NCBI RefSeq assembly: GCF_013409935.1
Contig: NZ_JACCCO010000001.1
Coordinates: forward strand, 186,001 to 250,000
Length of the DNA stretch: 64,000 nt
From: Streptosporangium sandarakinum
Lineage (GTDB): Bacteria; Actinomycetota; Actinomycetes; Streptosporangiales; Streptosporangiaceae
Reading direction: 5' to 3'
The notes under the pieces were generated by a model, which saw only the letters and a program-made list of their open reading frames with translations, was not told where the DNA came from and made no database searches. The position numbers and the translations under genes were made by a program. This document shows positions 50,254-62,085 of the stretch, piece after piece; positions within the stretch are counted from its first letter, which is position 1; each line of letters opens with the position of its first letter.

Positions 50254-50725
50254 CTGTCTCTCCTTCCCCCGCCGCCCGGCGGAGGTCTGAACGTCGTCCC
50301 AGGCCCCCGATGGATCGGCCCGCGGGAGCATGGCTCCCGCGGGCCTTGTGGGAGCGCTCCCAGTGCGCCGCGAAAGCACGCTCCCCGTCTTCGGGCCGGT
50401 GGATGGTGTCGCAACCCGCGCCACACCCTCTGACGCGACGGCACGGGGCCGGACCGCTCCGGGATGCGACTGAACCGGATAAGTACCGAGAACGTAAATT
50501 CCGCGTGCACGGCGTGTCAATAGCCGTGACTCCTTCGAGACGTCCCGCCGCGTCGCCCGGCCCGCGCCCCGACGGAGCCCACCCGCGCCGAACAGCGGGG
50601 ACATCGCAGGATCCGCCGCCCGCCCGCGCGTCCGGATCACGGGCGCTCCGGCTGTGGGCGTGTGCGGCCAGGTAGTAGGGTGCGCGTGGACATCGAGAAC
50701 CGAACCGATTCAGTCAGGGGGCGTC
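50254..50725. promoter_or_regulatory. 472-bp divergent control region of the oligosaccharide cluster
   Basis: No gene lies here. On the minus strand TTGACA (50520-50515), a 17-base spacer and TTACGT form a good sigma-70-type promoter that would give a leader of about 230 bases to the binding-protein gene. Inside that leader are a 13-bp perfect hairpin (arms 50317-50329 and 50333-50345, 3-base loop) and, 4 bp further upstream, the LacI-type operator at 50349-50362. The LacI gene start has caggggg 4 bp upstream. Confidence 0.6.
50349..50362. promoter_or_regulatory. LacI-family operator TGGGAGCGCTCCCA
   Basis: A perfect 14-bp palindrome identical to the operator known for CebR of Streptomyces and CelR of Thermobifida, which control cello-oligosaccharide use. 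It is 96 bp upstream of the binding-protein start. The adjacent LacI protein at 50726 is the obvious ligand; I saw no second copy in the window. Confidence 0.85.
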
Positions 50726-51748
50726 GTGAAGCGGCCGACGATCGCCGACATCGCCCGCCGGGCGGGCGTCTCCAAGGTGGCGGTCTCCTACGCGCTGAAC
50801 GACCGCCCCGGGGTGTCGGAGGCCAAGCGGGCGGTGATCAAGGCGATCGCCCAGGAGATCGGCTGGCGGCCCAACAGCGCCGCGCGGGCGCTGAACGGCG
50901 CGCGGGCGCGCAGCGTGGGGCTGGCCGTGTGCCGCCCGGCGCGCGTCCTCGGCATGGAACCGTTCTTCATGGAGCTGATCAGCGGGATCGAGAGCGAGCT
51001 CTCGGCCCGCTCCTACGGGCTGATGCTGCAGATGGTGACCGACCACGAGCAGGAGACGGAGACCTACCGCCGCTGGTGGGGCGAGGGCCGCGTCGACGGC
51101 GCCATCCTGGTCGACCTGCACTTCGCCGACCCGCGCGTCACCGAGCTGGAGACACTCGGCATGCCCGCCGTGGTGCTCGGCCACCCCTCGGAGGCGGGCT
51201 CGCTGGTCCCCGTCTGGTCCGACGACGACGCCCCCGTCCAGGAGACCGTCCGGTATCTCGCCGCGCTCGGCCACCGCCGCGTCGCCCGCGTCGCCGGGCT
51301 GCCCCGGCTGGTCCACACCGTCCTGCGCGACCGGGCGTTCACCGCCGTCTGCGCGGAGCTGGGCCTGGACGACCAGGTCGTCGTGCACACCGACTACACC
51401 GGCGAGGAGGGCGCCCGCGCCACCCGCCGCCTGCTCAGCTCCCGCGACCGGCCCACCGCGGTCATCTACGACAACGACATCATGGCCGTCGCCGGCCTGT
51501 CCGTCGCCCAGGAGATGCGCCTGGACGTGCCCGCCGACCTGTCGATCGTGGCCTGGGACGACTCTCCCCTGTCCCAGGTCGTACGGCCGGCACTGACCGC
51601 GCTGACCCGCGACATCCCGGCCTACGGCGCCCACGCCGCGCGCACCCTGCTGTCGCTGATCGCCGGCGAGCGCGTCCCGGGGGTCGAGGACGAGGCGGCC
51701 CGGCTCGTCCCCCGGGCCAGCACCGCCCCTCCCCCGCCCACGGCGTGA
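50726..51748 (+). CDS. LacI-family transcriptional regulator
   Basis: A 340-residue LacI protein. The helix-turn-helix and hinge helix are KRPTIADIARRAGVSKVAVSYALNDRPGVSE and GWRPNSAARALNGARARSVG (in outline), followed by a periplasmic-binding-like sugar domain and the late TAVIYDNDIMAVAGLSVAQE block. It starts at a GTG and is divergent from the Opp-type operon. The CebR/CelR-type operator upstream of that operon indicates repression relieved by an oligosaccharide, perhaps a manno-oligosaccharide given the GH2 gene. Confidence 0.94.
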   Translation: MKRPTIADIARRAGVSKVAVSYALNDRPGVSEAKRAVIKAIAQEIGWRPNSAARALNGARARSVGLAVCRPARVLGMEPFFMELISGIESELSARSYGLMLQMVTDHEQETETYRRWWGEGRVDGAILVDLHFADPRVTELETLGMPAVVLGHPSEAGSLVPVWSDDDAPVQETVRYLAALGHRRVARVAGLPRLVHTVLRDRAFTAVCAELGLDDQVVVHTDYTGEEGARATRRLLSSRDRPTAVIYDNDIMAVAGLSVAQEMRLDVPADLSIVAWDDSPLSQVVRPALTALTRDIPAYGAHAARTLLSLIAGERVPGVEDEAARLVPRASTAPPPPTA

Positions 51749-51755
51749 TCCCCGC

Positions 51756-51778
51756 TTGACCTTGACACGATGACAAGG
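51756..51778 (+). promoter_or_regulatory. MerR-type dyad promoter
   Basis: TTGACC (51756-51761) overlaps the dyad CCTTGACACGATGACAAGG (51760-51778), whose arms CCTTGACA and TGACAAGG match in 7 of 8 positions. MerR-family regulators bind such dyads inside a promoter with a long spacer. It precedes the HEAT gene and the MerR-HEAT gene, so autoregulation is likely. The -10 box is not clear. Confidence 0.6.
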
Positions 51779-51807
51779 TGTTCGGTGTTGCCGAGGAGGT
51801 GGTCCCG

Positions 51808-52476
51808 ATGGCCATGGCGAAACAGGACGCGGACACGATCCGGGCTTTGCGGGGGCTGGAGGACGGCGACTCGTCGGTGCGACTGCGGGCGACGCTGGCG
51901 GTCGGCACGGCCCCTGATCCGCGGTTCGTCGACAGGCTCGTCGAACGATGCGCGATCGAGCCCGAATTCCATGTGCGCGACACGCTGACGTGGGCACTCA
52001 CCCGCCACCCGGCGTCGATGACGGTCCCGAGGCTCATCGACGAACTCCGCTCGGAGCGCGCGCAGGCACGAAGCCAGGCGTTGCACACGCTGTCCAAGAT
52101 CGGGGACCGGCGGGCGTGGCCGGCGATCACACGGGCGCTGCTGACCGACGCCGACGACGAGGTGGCGCGGAGCGCCTGGCGGGCAGCGGTCGTGCTCGTG
52201 CCCGAAGGCGAGGAGACCGGGCTGGCCACGGTGCTGGCGACACAGTTCGGACGCGGCGGGCGCGAGACGCGGCTGAGCCTCAGCCGGGCGCTGGTCGCGC
52301 TCGGAGAGGTGATCATGCCGGCCCTGCGCGCCGCCATGACGGATCCCGACCCCCGCGTGCGCGCTCACGCGATCGCCACGGAACGGCTGTCGCGCGACCC
52401 TGACGCCGGGTTCGAGTTCGCCATCGAGGAGGCGAAGCGCGTCGTGGCCCTGGGCGGCACCGGCAAGGAGGAGTGA
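51808..52476 (+). CDS. HEAT-repeat protein
   Basis: A 222-residue soluble protein built from helical HEAT-type repeats: LRGLEDGDSSVRLRATLAVG, VRDTLTWALTRHP, ARSQALHTLSKIGDRRAWPA, EVARSAWRAAVVLVP and DPDPRVRAHAIATERL. The ATG at 51808 has gaggaggt at good spacing; an earlier GTG at 51778 overlaps the promoter dyad and is unlikely. HEAT repeats serve as protein-binding surfaces. The next gene, 6 bp downstream, is a MerR regulator that also carries HEAT-like repeats, so the two proteins probably interact. Confidence 0.85.
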   Translation: MAMAKQDADTIRALRGLEDGDSSVRLRATLAVGTAPDPRFVDRLVERCAIEPEFHVRDTLTWALTRHPASMTVPRLIDELRSERAQARSQALHTLSKIGDRRAWPAITRALLTDADDEVARSAWRAAVVLVPEGEETGLATVLATQFGRGGRETRLSLSRALVALGEVIMPALRAAMTDPDPRVRAHAIATERLSRDPDAGFEFAIEEAKRVVALGGTGKEE

Positions 52477-52482
52477 CGGGCA

Positions 52483-53487
52483 GTGCTGATCGGCGATGTG
52501 GCACGGCGGTCCGGGGTCAGTGCCCGCATGCTCAGGCATTACGACTCGCTCGGCCTGGTGCGGCCGACGGGTCGCACCGGGGCCGGCTATCGGGAGTACT
52601 CCGATGAGGACATCCGGCGGATCTTCCATATCGAGAGCCTGCGGTCGTTGGGGCTGTCGCTGCGCGAGGTCGGGCGCGCGCTCGACGATCCCGACTTCAC
52701 GCCCTCGGAGCTCGTCGACGACCTCATCCGCCAGACGCGGGAACGCATCGCGGCCGAGACGGACCTGCTCACCCGGCTCCGCCGGATCGACGCCGCGGAA
52801 CCCGCGGGCTGGGAGGACGTCCTCCACATCGTCGCACTCCTCCAGGATCTGGGGGCGAAGAGCGCCGGCAAGCGCCAGCGCGCGGCCCTGTCCTCGGCCG
52901 GAGAGGTTCCGGTGCCGGTGGAAGCGCTGGTCGAGGCGGTGCTGAGTGAGACGGACCCGAACGTCGCCGGGGCCCTCCGGTGGGCTCTGGCGCGATCGGG
53001 CGACGACGGACTGGCACCGCTGGCGGAGGGCCTCGGCTCACCGGCGGCCGAGGTGCGCGAACGTGCCGTCCGGTCCATCGCCGAGATCCCGGGCGGGAAG
53101 GCGACCGCGCTGCTGCGGGAGACCCTCACGAACCCCGACATCGTGGTCCGCGGGTACGCGGCCCTGGCGCTCGGGGCACGCGGGGTGGCCGACGCGGTCC
53201 CGACGCTCATCGACATGGTCGTCGAGGGGACGAACGACGCCGACGCGGCCGACGCGCTGAGCGCGCTGGCGAGTCGTCCCGCGTCGGCGGACCGGATCGC
53301 CACCATGCTCGTCGATCGCCTCGCCCACGGCGCCGTCGCATCGTCCGCACGTCCACGGCTGACGCAGGCGCTCGCGGACATCCCGGGGGCCAAGGCGTCA
53401 CAGGCCCTCGCGGATCTGTCACATGACGAGGACCGTGTCGTCGCGCTCACCGCGGCGTACGTTCTCGGGATACGCGACGCGCGATGA
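52483..53487 (+). CDS. MerR-family regulator fused to HEAT-like repeats
   Basis: A 334-residue protein. The N-terminal MerR DNA-binding domain is standard: LIGDVARRSGVSARMLRHYDSLGLVRPTGR then YREYSDEDIRRIFHIESLRSLGLSLREV (in outline), with a coiled-coil dimer helix to about residue 120. Instead of a small-molecule or metal domain, residues 145-334 are HEAT-like repeats (GLGSPAAEVRERAVRSIAEIPG, NPDIVVRGYAALALGARGVADAV, ALADLSHDEDRVVALTAAYVLG; in parts). It follows a HEAT-repeat gene under a MerR-type dyad. Sensing through protein contact is inferred. Confidence 0.9.
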   Translation: MLIGDVARRSGVSARMLRHYDSLGLVRPTGRTGAGYREYSDEDIRRIFHIESLRSLGLSLREVGRALDDPDFTPSELVDDLIRQTRERIAAETDLLTRLRRIDAAEPAGWEDVLHIVALLQDLGAKSAGKRQRAALSSAGEVPVPVEALVEAVLSETDPNVAGALRWALARSGDDGLAPLAEGLGSPAAEVRERAVRSIAEIPGGKATALLRETLTNPDIVVRGYAALALGARGVADAVPTLIDMVVEGTNDADAADALSALASRPASADRIATMLVDRLAHGAVASSARPRLTQALADIPGAKASQALADLSHDEDRVVALTAAYVLGIRDAR

Positions 53488-53499
53488 CGGATCCCTCCT

Positions 53500-53516
53500 G
53501 GGGCGCTGTGCGCCCC
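53500..53516 (+). terminator. Small hairpin after the MerR-HEAT gene
   Basis: ggggcgc and gcgcccc arms with a 3-base loop, 12 bp past the stop codon. The remaining 150 bp before recD2 show nothing else. Confidence 0.45.
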
Positions 53517-53666
53517 GGACGGACCCGGCCCCCGGAGCGGCGCCGGCGTGGCCCCTTCACCCGCACGCCGTACCCGGTGCGAGCCATACCCGGCACGGGC
53601 CCCGGCGCGGGTCCTCCGCCCGCGTCGGCGGCGGCCTGTCGGTCCCGTTGCCTACAGTGATGTCCC

Positions 53667-55799
53667 ATGGAGGCATCCGTCGAGCAGCTGGTGTACGTCC
53701 GCGAGGACGAGTACACCGTCGCCCGGATGAGCGCCGACGACGGCCCGGGTTTCGTCGCCTCGGGCCGCGCCCTGGCCGGGGCGCAGCCCGGGGAGACGCT
53801 CCGGCTCGCCGGGCGGTGGGACGAGCACCCCCGGCACGGCAGGCGCTTCGTGGTCGACGGCTGCGAGCGGATCGTGCCGTCCACCGTCCGGGCCATCCGC
53901 CTCTACCTCGGCTCGGGCCTGATCCGCGGCATCGGTCCGAGGCTGGCCCACGCCATCGTCGACCACTTCGGCGAGGAGACGCTGAAGATCATCGACGCCG
54001 AGCCCGAGCGGCTCCGCGAGGTCATCAACATCGGCCCGACCCGGCAGGGCCAGATCACCGAGGCGTGGCGCGAGCAGAAGGCGATCGCCGCGCTCATGGT
54101 CGTCCTGCAGGGCTTCGGGATCAGCCCGCTGCTGGCCGCCAAGGTCTACCAGGCGTTCGGCTCCGACTCCGCCGCCATCCTGTCCGCCGACCCCTACCAG
54201 CTCATCGGCCAGGTCAGGGGCGTCGCGTTCGCCACCGCGGACAAGATCGCCCTGCAGTCGGGGGTGCCGGAGTGCAGCCCGCAGCGGGTCAGGGCGGCGA
54301 TCCTCGACCGGCTGGAGGCGGCCGCGGCCGGCGGCGGGCACTGCTACCTGTCGCTGACCGCCCTGGTCACCCAGACGATGGAGCTGGTCGGCCAGGACGA
54401 GGAGGTCATCCGGCGGATGGTCGACGCCCTGGTGGCCGACCGCCGGGTGGTGGTCGAGGCGGCCCTCGACGGCACCGGCCGGACCGTCGCCTACCTCGCC
54501 TACCTCCACGACCGCGAGCTGCGGCTGACCACCCACCTGACGCGGCTCTGGCAGGCGCCCTCGGAGCTCCCCCTGCGCGCCTTCCACGAGGACCCCGCGC
54601 TGCACGAGGACCAGCGGATCGCGGTGAACATGGCGCTGACCAGCACCGTGTCGATCATCACCGGCGGCCCCGGCTGCGGCAAGAGCCACACCGTCAGGAC
54701 CATCGCCCGGGTGGTGCGGGCCGCGGGCGGCTCGGTGACCCTCACCGCGCCGACCGGCAAGGCCGCCAAGCGGCTGTCGGAGCTGGTCGGCATGCCCGCG
54801 ATGACCGTGCACCGGATGCTGGCCCACCGGCCCGACGAGGAGGAGGGCACGCTGTTCCAGGAGACGCCCGCGCGGGCCGACCTGATCGTGGTCGACGAGG
54901 CGTCCATGCTGGACCTGCACCTGGCCACCCGCCTGACCGCGGCCATCCCTTCGGGCAGCCACCTGCTGCTGGTCGGCGACAGCGACCAGCTCCCCAGCAT
55001 CGGCCCCGGCAGCGTGCTGGCCGACCTGCTGCGCGTCGAGGAGATCCCCCGGGTCCGGCTGACGCACGTCTTCCGCCAGGCCGAGGGCAGCGGGATCATC
55101 GAGGCCGCCCACCGGATCCGGGCCGGCGAGGTCCCGGCGGTCCCCGGCGGCGGGGGCTTCTGGTTCGAGGAGCTCGACGACCCCGAGCGGGTCGCCGAGC
55201 GGGTGGTCCACCTGGCGACGGTGGCGATCCCCCGCAAGCAGAAGGTGGACCCGGGCGAGGTGCAGGTGCTGTGCCCGATGCGCAGGGGTCCCACCGGCAC
55301 CGTCGAGCTGGGCCGGATGATCCAGGAGCGGCTCAACCCCGCCCGCGACGGCGCGGCCGAGCACTGGGCGGGCTCCACGGTCTTCCGCGTCGGCGACCGC
55401 GTCATGCCGATCCGCAACAACTACGACAAGGGCGTCTTCAACGGCGAGACCGGCACGGTCACCACGGTCGTCCCGGAGAGCCGGGTCGTCGAGATCCGCA
55501 CCGACGACGGCCAGGTCGTCGAGTACGGCTTCGACGAGCTCGACGAGCTGACCCACGCCTACGCCGTCAGCGTGCACCGCTCGCAGGGCAGCGAGTACCC
55601 GTTCGTGGTGGCGCCGATCGTCGCCGAGGCCGGCGGCGTCATGCTGCGCCGCCGGCTGCTCTACACCCTGGTCACCCGGGCGAAGGCGTGGGTGGTCCTG
55701 GTCGGCCGGCGCGAGGCCCTGGAGACGGCGGTCCACCGGCTCGGCGGGCGCCGCAACACCGGCCTCGCCCGCCGCCTCGCCCTGACGCTCCAGGGCTGA
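53667..55799 (+). CDS. recD2: RecD2-type ATP-dependent DNA helicase
   Basis: A 710-residue superfamily 1B helicase, 5'-to-3', of the RecD2 type that acts without RecBC. The N-terminal OB-like and helix-hairpin-helix region (IRGIGPRLAHAIVDHFGEET, INIGPTRQGQI) precedes the motor: Walker A GGPGCGKSHT, motif Ia TLTAPTGKAAKRL, motif II VVDEASMLD, motif III LVGDSDQLPSIGPG, motif IV LTHVFRQAEGS and motif VI YAVSVHRSQGSEYP plus TLVTRAK. It is involved in DNA repair and replication-fork restart in other bacteria. The ATG follows tgatgtccc with no strong RBS. Confidence 0.94.
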   Translation: MEASVEQLVYVREDEYTVARMSADDGPGFVASGRALAGAQPGETLRLAGRWDEHPRHGRRFVVDGCERIVPSTVRAIRLYLGSGLIRGIGPRLAHAIVDHFGEETLKIIDAEPERLREVINIGPTRQGQITEAWREQKAIAALMVVLQGFGISPLLAAKVYQAFGSDSAAILSADPYQLIGQVRGVAFATADKIALQSGVPECSPQRVRAAILDRLEAAAAGGGHCYLSLTALVTQTMELVGQDEEVIRRMVDALVADRRVVVEAALDGTGRTVAYLAYLHDRELRLTTHLTRLWQAPSELPLRAFHEDPALHEDQRIAVNMALTSTVSIITGGPGCGKSHTVRTIARVVRAAGGSVTLTAPTGKAAKRLSELVGMPAMTVHRMLAHRPDEEEGTLFQETPARADLIVVDEASMLDLHLATRLTAAIPSGSHLLLVGDSDQLPSIGPGSVLADLLRVEEIPRVRLTHVFRQAEGSGIIEAAHRIRAGEVPAVPGGGGFWFEELDDPERVAERVVHLATVAIPRKQKVDPGEVQVLCPMRRGPTGTVELGRMIQERLNPARDGAAEHWAGSTVFRVGDRVMPIRNNYDKGVFNGETGTVTTVVPESRVVEIRTDDGQVVEYGFDELDELTHAYAVSVHRSQGSEYPFVVAPIVAEAGGVMLRRRLLYTLVTRAKAWVVLVGRREALETAVHRLGGRRNTGLARRLALTLQG

Positions 55800-55827
55800 A
55801 CACCCCGGCGCGTCCCGCACTGGTTCC

Positions 55828-55925
55828 GGGCCGCACGGATTCCGGCTCGCACGGGTTCAGGGCCGCACGGATTCCAGGCCGCGCGAGGCCCGGGTCGCAC
55901 GAGGGCCCGGGTCGCACGAGGGCCC
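55828..55925 (+). repeat. Short tandem repeats downstream of recD2
   Basis: Two partial copies of a roughly 32-bp unit starting gggccgcacggattcc (55828 and 55860), then two perfect 17-bp units gggtcgcacgagggccc (55892-55908 and 55909-55925). No coding potential. The 55800-56044 stretch has no other feature. Confidence 0.7.
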
Positions 55926-56044
55926 GGAGCGGCCCGTGCCCGCCGTACGGCATCGCCGGTTTTCCGGTGCCGTGCTCACCTCGTCCCGAAGGCCGGAACG
56001 AGTTGGCCCGGACGGGGGCGACCGGGTTAACCTTGATCCGGAAA

Positions 56045-56135
56045 GGCCGAGAGGCGCTGCAACGGGCCCAAGACCCGCCACGCTCGGTCCCCTACCTGTT
56101 CGACAAGGGCGCCTCCGACAACGGAGGTGAGCCGA
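56045..56135 (+). ncRNA. SAH riboswitch upstream of metH with RBS-sequestering hairpin
   Basis: The sequence ccgagaggcgctgcaacggg, a short loop, then cccgccacgctcgg (56047-56088) has the P1 stem, GAGGCGCTGCAAC core and closing CTCGG of the S-adenosylhomocysteine riboswitch, a class known to sit before SAH-recycling genes. Downstream, cctccg (56112-56117) and cggagg (56122-56127) form a hairpin that hides the metH RBS GGAGG (56123-56127). The upstream side of that hairpin, gcgcctc (56109-56115), is also a perfect complement of gaggcgc in the aptamer core (56051-56057), so two folds compete. Confidence 0.8.
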
Positions 56136-60005
<3,870 letters not shown>

Positions 60006-60022
60006 CCTCCCGGTCCTCCGCC

Positions 60023-60051
60023 GCCGCCCGGGTGGCCCTCCCCCGGGCGGC
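60023..60051 (+). terminator. Stem-loop terminator after metH
   Basis: 10-bp arms gccgcccggg (60023-60032) and cccgggcggc (60042-60051), 17 bp past the stop codon. Confidence 0.7.
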
Positions 60052-60159
60052 GCCGCCGTCCTCCCCCGGAATCCCGGGGCGGACGGCGGGAACCGTGCTC
60101 CCCGGTTGATCGTTCCAGCGGGTGGTTCACCATTCAGGACGTCACAGGGAGAGGAAGCC

Positions 60160-61206
60160 GTGATCTTCAAACGCATGTTGGGGGCCCTGGGGGTCGGGGG
60201 TCCGTCGGTGGACACGGTCCTGGCCACACCGCGCGTACGGCCGGGCGGGCCGCTGCGCGGCGAGGTGCGGATCAAGGGCGGTGACTTCGACACCGACATC
60301 CAGTACGTCGCCCTGGGGCTGGTCACCCGGGTGGAGTCGGAGTACGGCGAGGGCGAGCACGTCGGGCTGATGGAGTTCCTGCGCGCCGAGGTCTCCGGGT
60401 CGTTCCGGCTGCGCGCCGGCGAGGACCGCGTCATCCCCTTCGAGCTTCCCGTCCCGTGGGAGGCGCCGGTCACCGAGATCCACGGTCAGCGCCTGCACGG
60501 CATGGCGATGGGCGTGCGCACCGAGCTGGCGGTCGCCGGCGCGGTGGACAAGGGCGACATGGACCCGGTCGAGATCGAGCCGCTGCCCTCCCAGGAGGCG
60601 ATCCTGCGCGCCTTCGCCCAGCTCGGCTTCCAGTTCAAGAGCGCCGACCTGGAGCAGGGCCACATCTACGGCGCCGACCAGCGGCTACCGTTCTACCAGG
60701 AGATCGAGTTCTACCCGCCGCCCGCCTACTCGGGCCTGGTCAACGAGGTGGAGCTCACCTTCGTCTCCGGCCCCGGCGGCATGGACGTCGTCCTGGAGGC
60801 CGACCGGCGCGGCGGCTTCCACGGCTCGGGCGGCGACTCCTTCGGCCGCTGGCGCGTCGGCCACGACGAGGCCCTGCACCGCGACTGGGCCGCCGACATC
60901 AACGGCTGGCTGGCCGCCCTGTCCCAGCACGGTCACGGCGGTGCCCACGGACACGCCGCCGGGCACGGGTACGACGGGCACCACGACCCGTACGCCCACG
61001 GCGGGCACCACGACCCCTACGCGCACGGCGGGCACCACGGCCACCAGGGTCATCACGGCGGGCCCGGCTTCGGGGCCGTCGCCGCCGCGGGCGCGGCCGG
61101 GCTGGTCGGCGGTTTCGTGGCGGCCGAGATCGTCGACGAGATCGGCGACGCCTTCGAGGGCGACGACGACAGCGACTTCGGCGGCGGCGACTGGGGCGAC
61201 GACTGA
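60160..61206 (+). CDS. Spo0M-like arrestin-fold protein with His-rich tail
   Basis: A 348-residue protein. Residues 1-240 are the SpoOM/arrestin-like beta-sandwich: FKRMLGALGVGGPSVDTVL, PLRGEVRIKGGDFDTDIQYVALGL, FELPVPWEAPVTEIHGQ and EIEFYPPPAYSGLVNEVELTF (in parts). Spo0M controls sporulation onset in Bacillus and has similar homologues in Streptomyces. Residues about 255-305 are very His/Gly rich and contain two copies of HHDPYAHGG; an Ala/Gly helix and an acidic tail (EGDDDSDFGGGDWGDD) follow. The GTG at 60160 follows ggagagga; the upstream ATG at 60106 is unlikely. Confidence 0.9.
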   Translation: MIFKRMLGALGVGGPSVDTVLATPRVRPGGPLRGEVRIKGGDFDTDIQYVALGLVTRVESEYGEGEHVGLMEFLRAEVSGSFRLRAGEDRVIPFELPVPWEAPVTEIHGQRLHGMAMGVRTELAVAGAVDKGDMDPVEIEPLPSQEAILRAFAQLGFQFKSADLEQGHIYGADQRLPFYQEIEFYPPPAYSGLVNEVELTFVSGPGGMDVVLEADRRGGFHGSGGDSFGRWRVGHDEALHRDWAADINGWLAALSQHGHGGAHGHAAGHGYDGHHDPYAHGGHHDPYAHGGHHGHQGHHGGPGFGAVAAAGAAGLVGGFVAAEIVDEIGDAFEGDDDSDFGGGDWGDD

Positions 61207-61213
61207 CCCGAGC

Positions 61214-61243
61214 CCCGGCCCCGGATGACGGCCGGGGCCGGGG
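61214..61243 (+). terminator. Bidirectional GC-rich hairpin, copy 1
   Basis: cccggccccgg and ccggggccggg arms around atgacgg, just after the Spo0M-like gene and before the convergent nucleotidyltransferase-like gene. The same 30 bp recur at 62056-62085. Confidence 0.65.
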
Positions 61244-61270
61244 CCGATCCGGCGTCGCCGGTCCGCCCGC

Positions 61271-61888
61271 TCACCCGTCCCGCGCGCTTCGGCCGTCCAG
61301 CCGGTCACGCCAGGGGTGGGCGCCGTGCTCGACCGCCAGCGCCTCGTCCAGCCAGCGCCGCTGCGCGCCGGTCAGCGCGGGCAGCGCCTCGGCGAAGTCC
61401 GCCTCGTCCTTGGCCCGCCGCCCCCTGGCCTTGTAGAGCAATTGAACCTCCAGCGCCAGCCGGCGGAAACCGTCGGCGGCGACGGTGAGGGAGTCCAGCG
61501 GACGACGGATGCGCGCGTCGCGGCGGTAGACCCATTCGTCTCCGTCGGACTCGTCCAGCATCAGCTGGAAGCGCCACGGCCCTCCGGCGTGTTCGCGCAC
61601 CCATACGTCGTGCGCCCTGGCCGGCAGGGTCTCCCCCACCGGCCAGGGACGAAGGGTGCCCGGCGGGTCGGCCACGTGGCAGTCCCAGCCGGCCAGCATG
61701 CGGCGCGTCGCGTGCTGGTCGCGGCGCAGCAGGCCGATGTCGACGTCGGCGTGCTCCCGCCAGGACCGGCCGACGGCCAGCTCCACGGCGTGACCTCCAC
61801 CGACCCACCAGGGCGCGGCCAGCTCCCGGAACAGCCGGACGACCTCCATCAGGGGCGCCGGCTCCCATGAATCCTCGACGTGTGCCAT
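61271..61888 (-). CDS. Nucleotidyltransferase-fold protein (aminoglycoside-adenylyltransferase-like)
   Basis: A 205-residue protein with the nucleotidyltransferase signature PWWVGGGHAVELAVGRSWREHADVDIGLLR: the GG turn and the DxD metal-binding pair. The rest (VWVREHAGGPWRFQLMLDES, YKARGRRAKDEADFAEALP) matches the group annotated as aminoglycoside 2''-adenylyltransferase-like. Most chromosomal members have no proven resistance role, so I do not claim one. I use the ATG at 61888, which is preceded by ggaaggatgg. Hairpins flank it on both sides. Confidence 0.78.
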   Translation of the reverse strand: MAHVEDSWEPAPLMEVVRLFRELAAPWWVGGGHAVELAVGRSWREHADVDIGLLRRDQHATRRMLAGWDCHVADPPGTLRPWPVGETLPARAHDVWVREHAGGPWRFQLMLDESDGDEWVYRRDARIRRPLDSLTVAADGFRRLALEVQLLYKARGRRAKDEADFAEALPALTGAQRRWLDEALAVEHGAHPWRDRLDGRSARDG

Positions 61889-62029
61889 CCGGCCATCCTT
61901 CCCGATCACCGCGGAGCGGTGAAGGCGGTCGAGGGGCCACCGGCCGCGGGGGTCATGAGGCGGTCGGTGAGGTGACCGGTTCCGGATGGCGGACCGGCCG
62001 GGATCGGGCTTCGGGCCGGGGAAGCAGGA

Positions 62030-62085
62030 CCGGGGCCGGGACCGGTGGAAGTGGTCCCGGCCCCGGATGACGGCCGGGGCCGGGG
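62030..62085 (-). terminator. Overlapping alternative hairpins including copy 2 of the 30-bp repeat
   Basis: ccggggccgggacc (62030-62043) pairs perfectly with ggtcccggccccgg (62053-62066); the middle part cccggccccgg (62056-62066) can instead pair with ccggggccggg downstream (to 62085). The two stems exclude each other. The region lies after the flavin reductase gene and upstream of the nucleotidyltransferase-like gene. The remainder of 61889-62239 holds no gene, only GC-rich simple sequence. Confidence 0.55.

Noticed and set aside
60928-61050. Possible CRISPR-like direct repeats
   Set aside because: The repeats are in frame within the Spo0M-like gene and encode the His-rich HHDPYAHGG units.
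61271-61888. Calling the nucleotidyltransferase-like protein an antibiotic resistance gene
   Set aside because: Only the fold is supported; most chromosomal relatives have no shown resistance activity.
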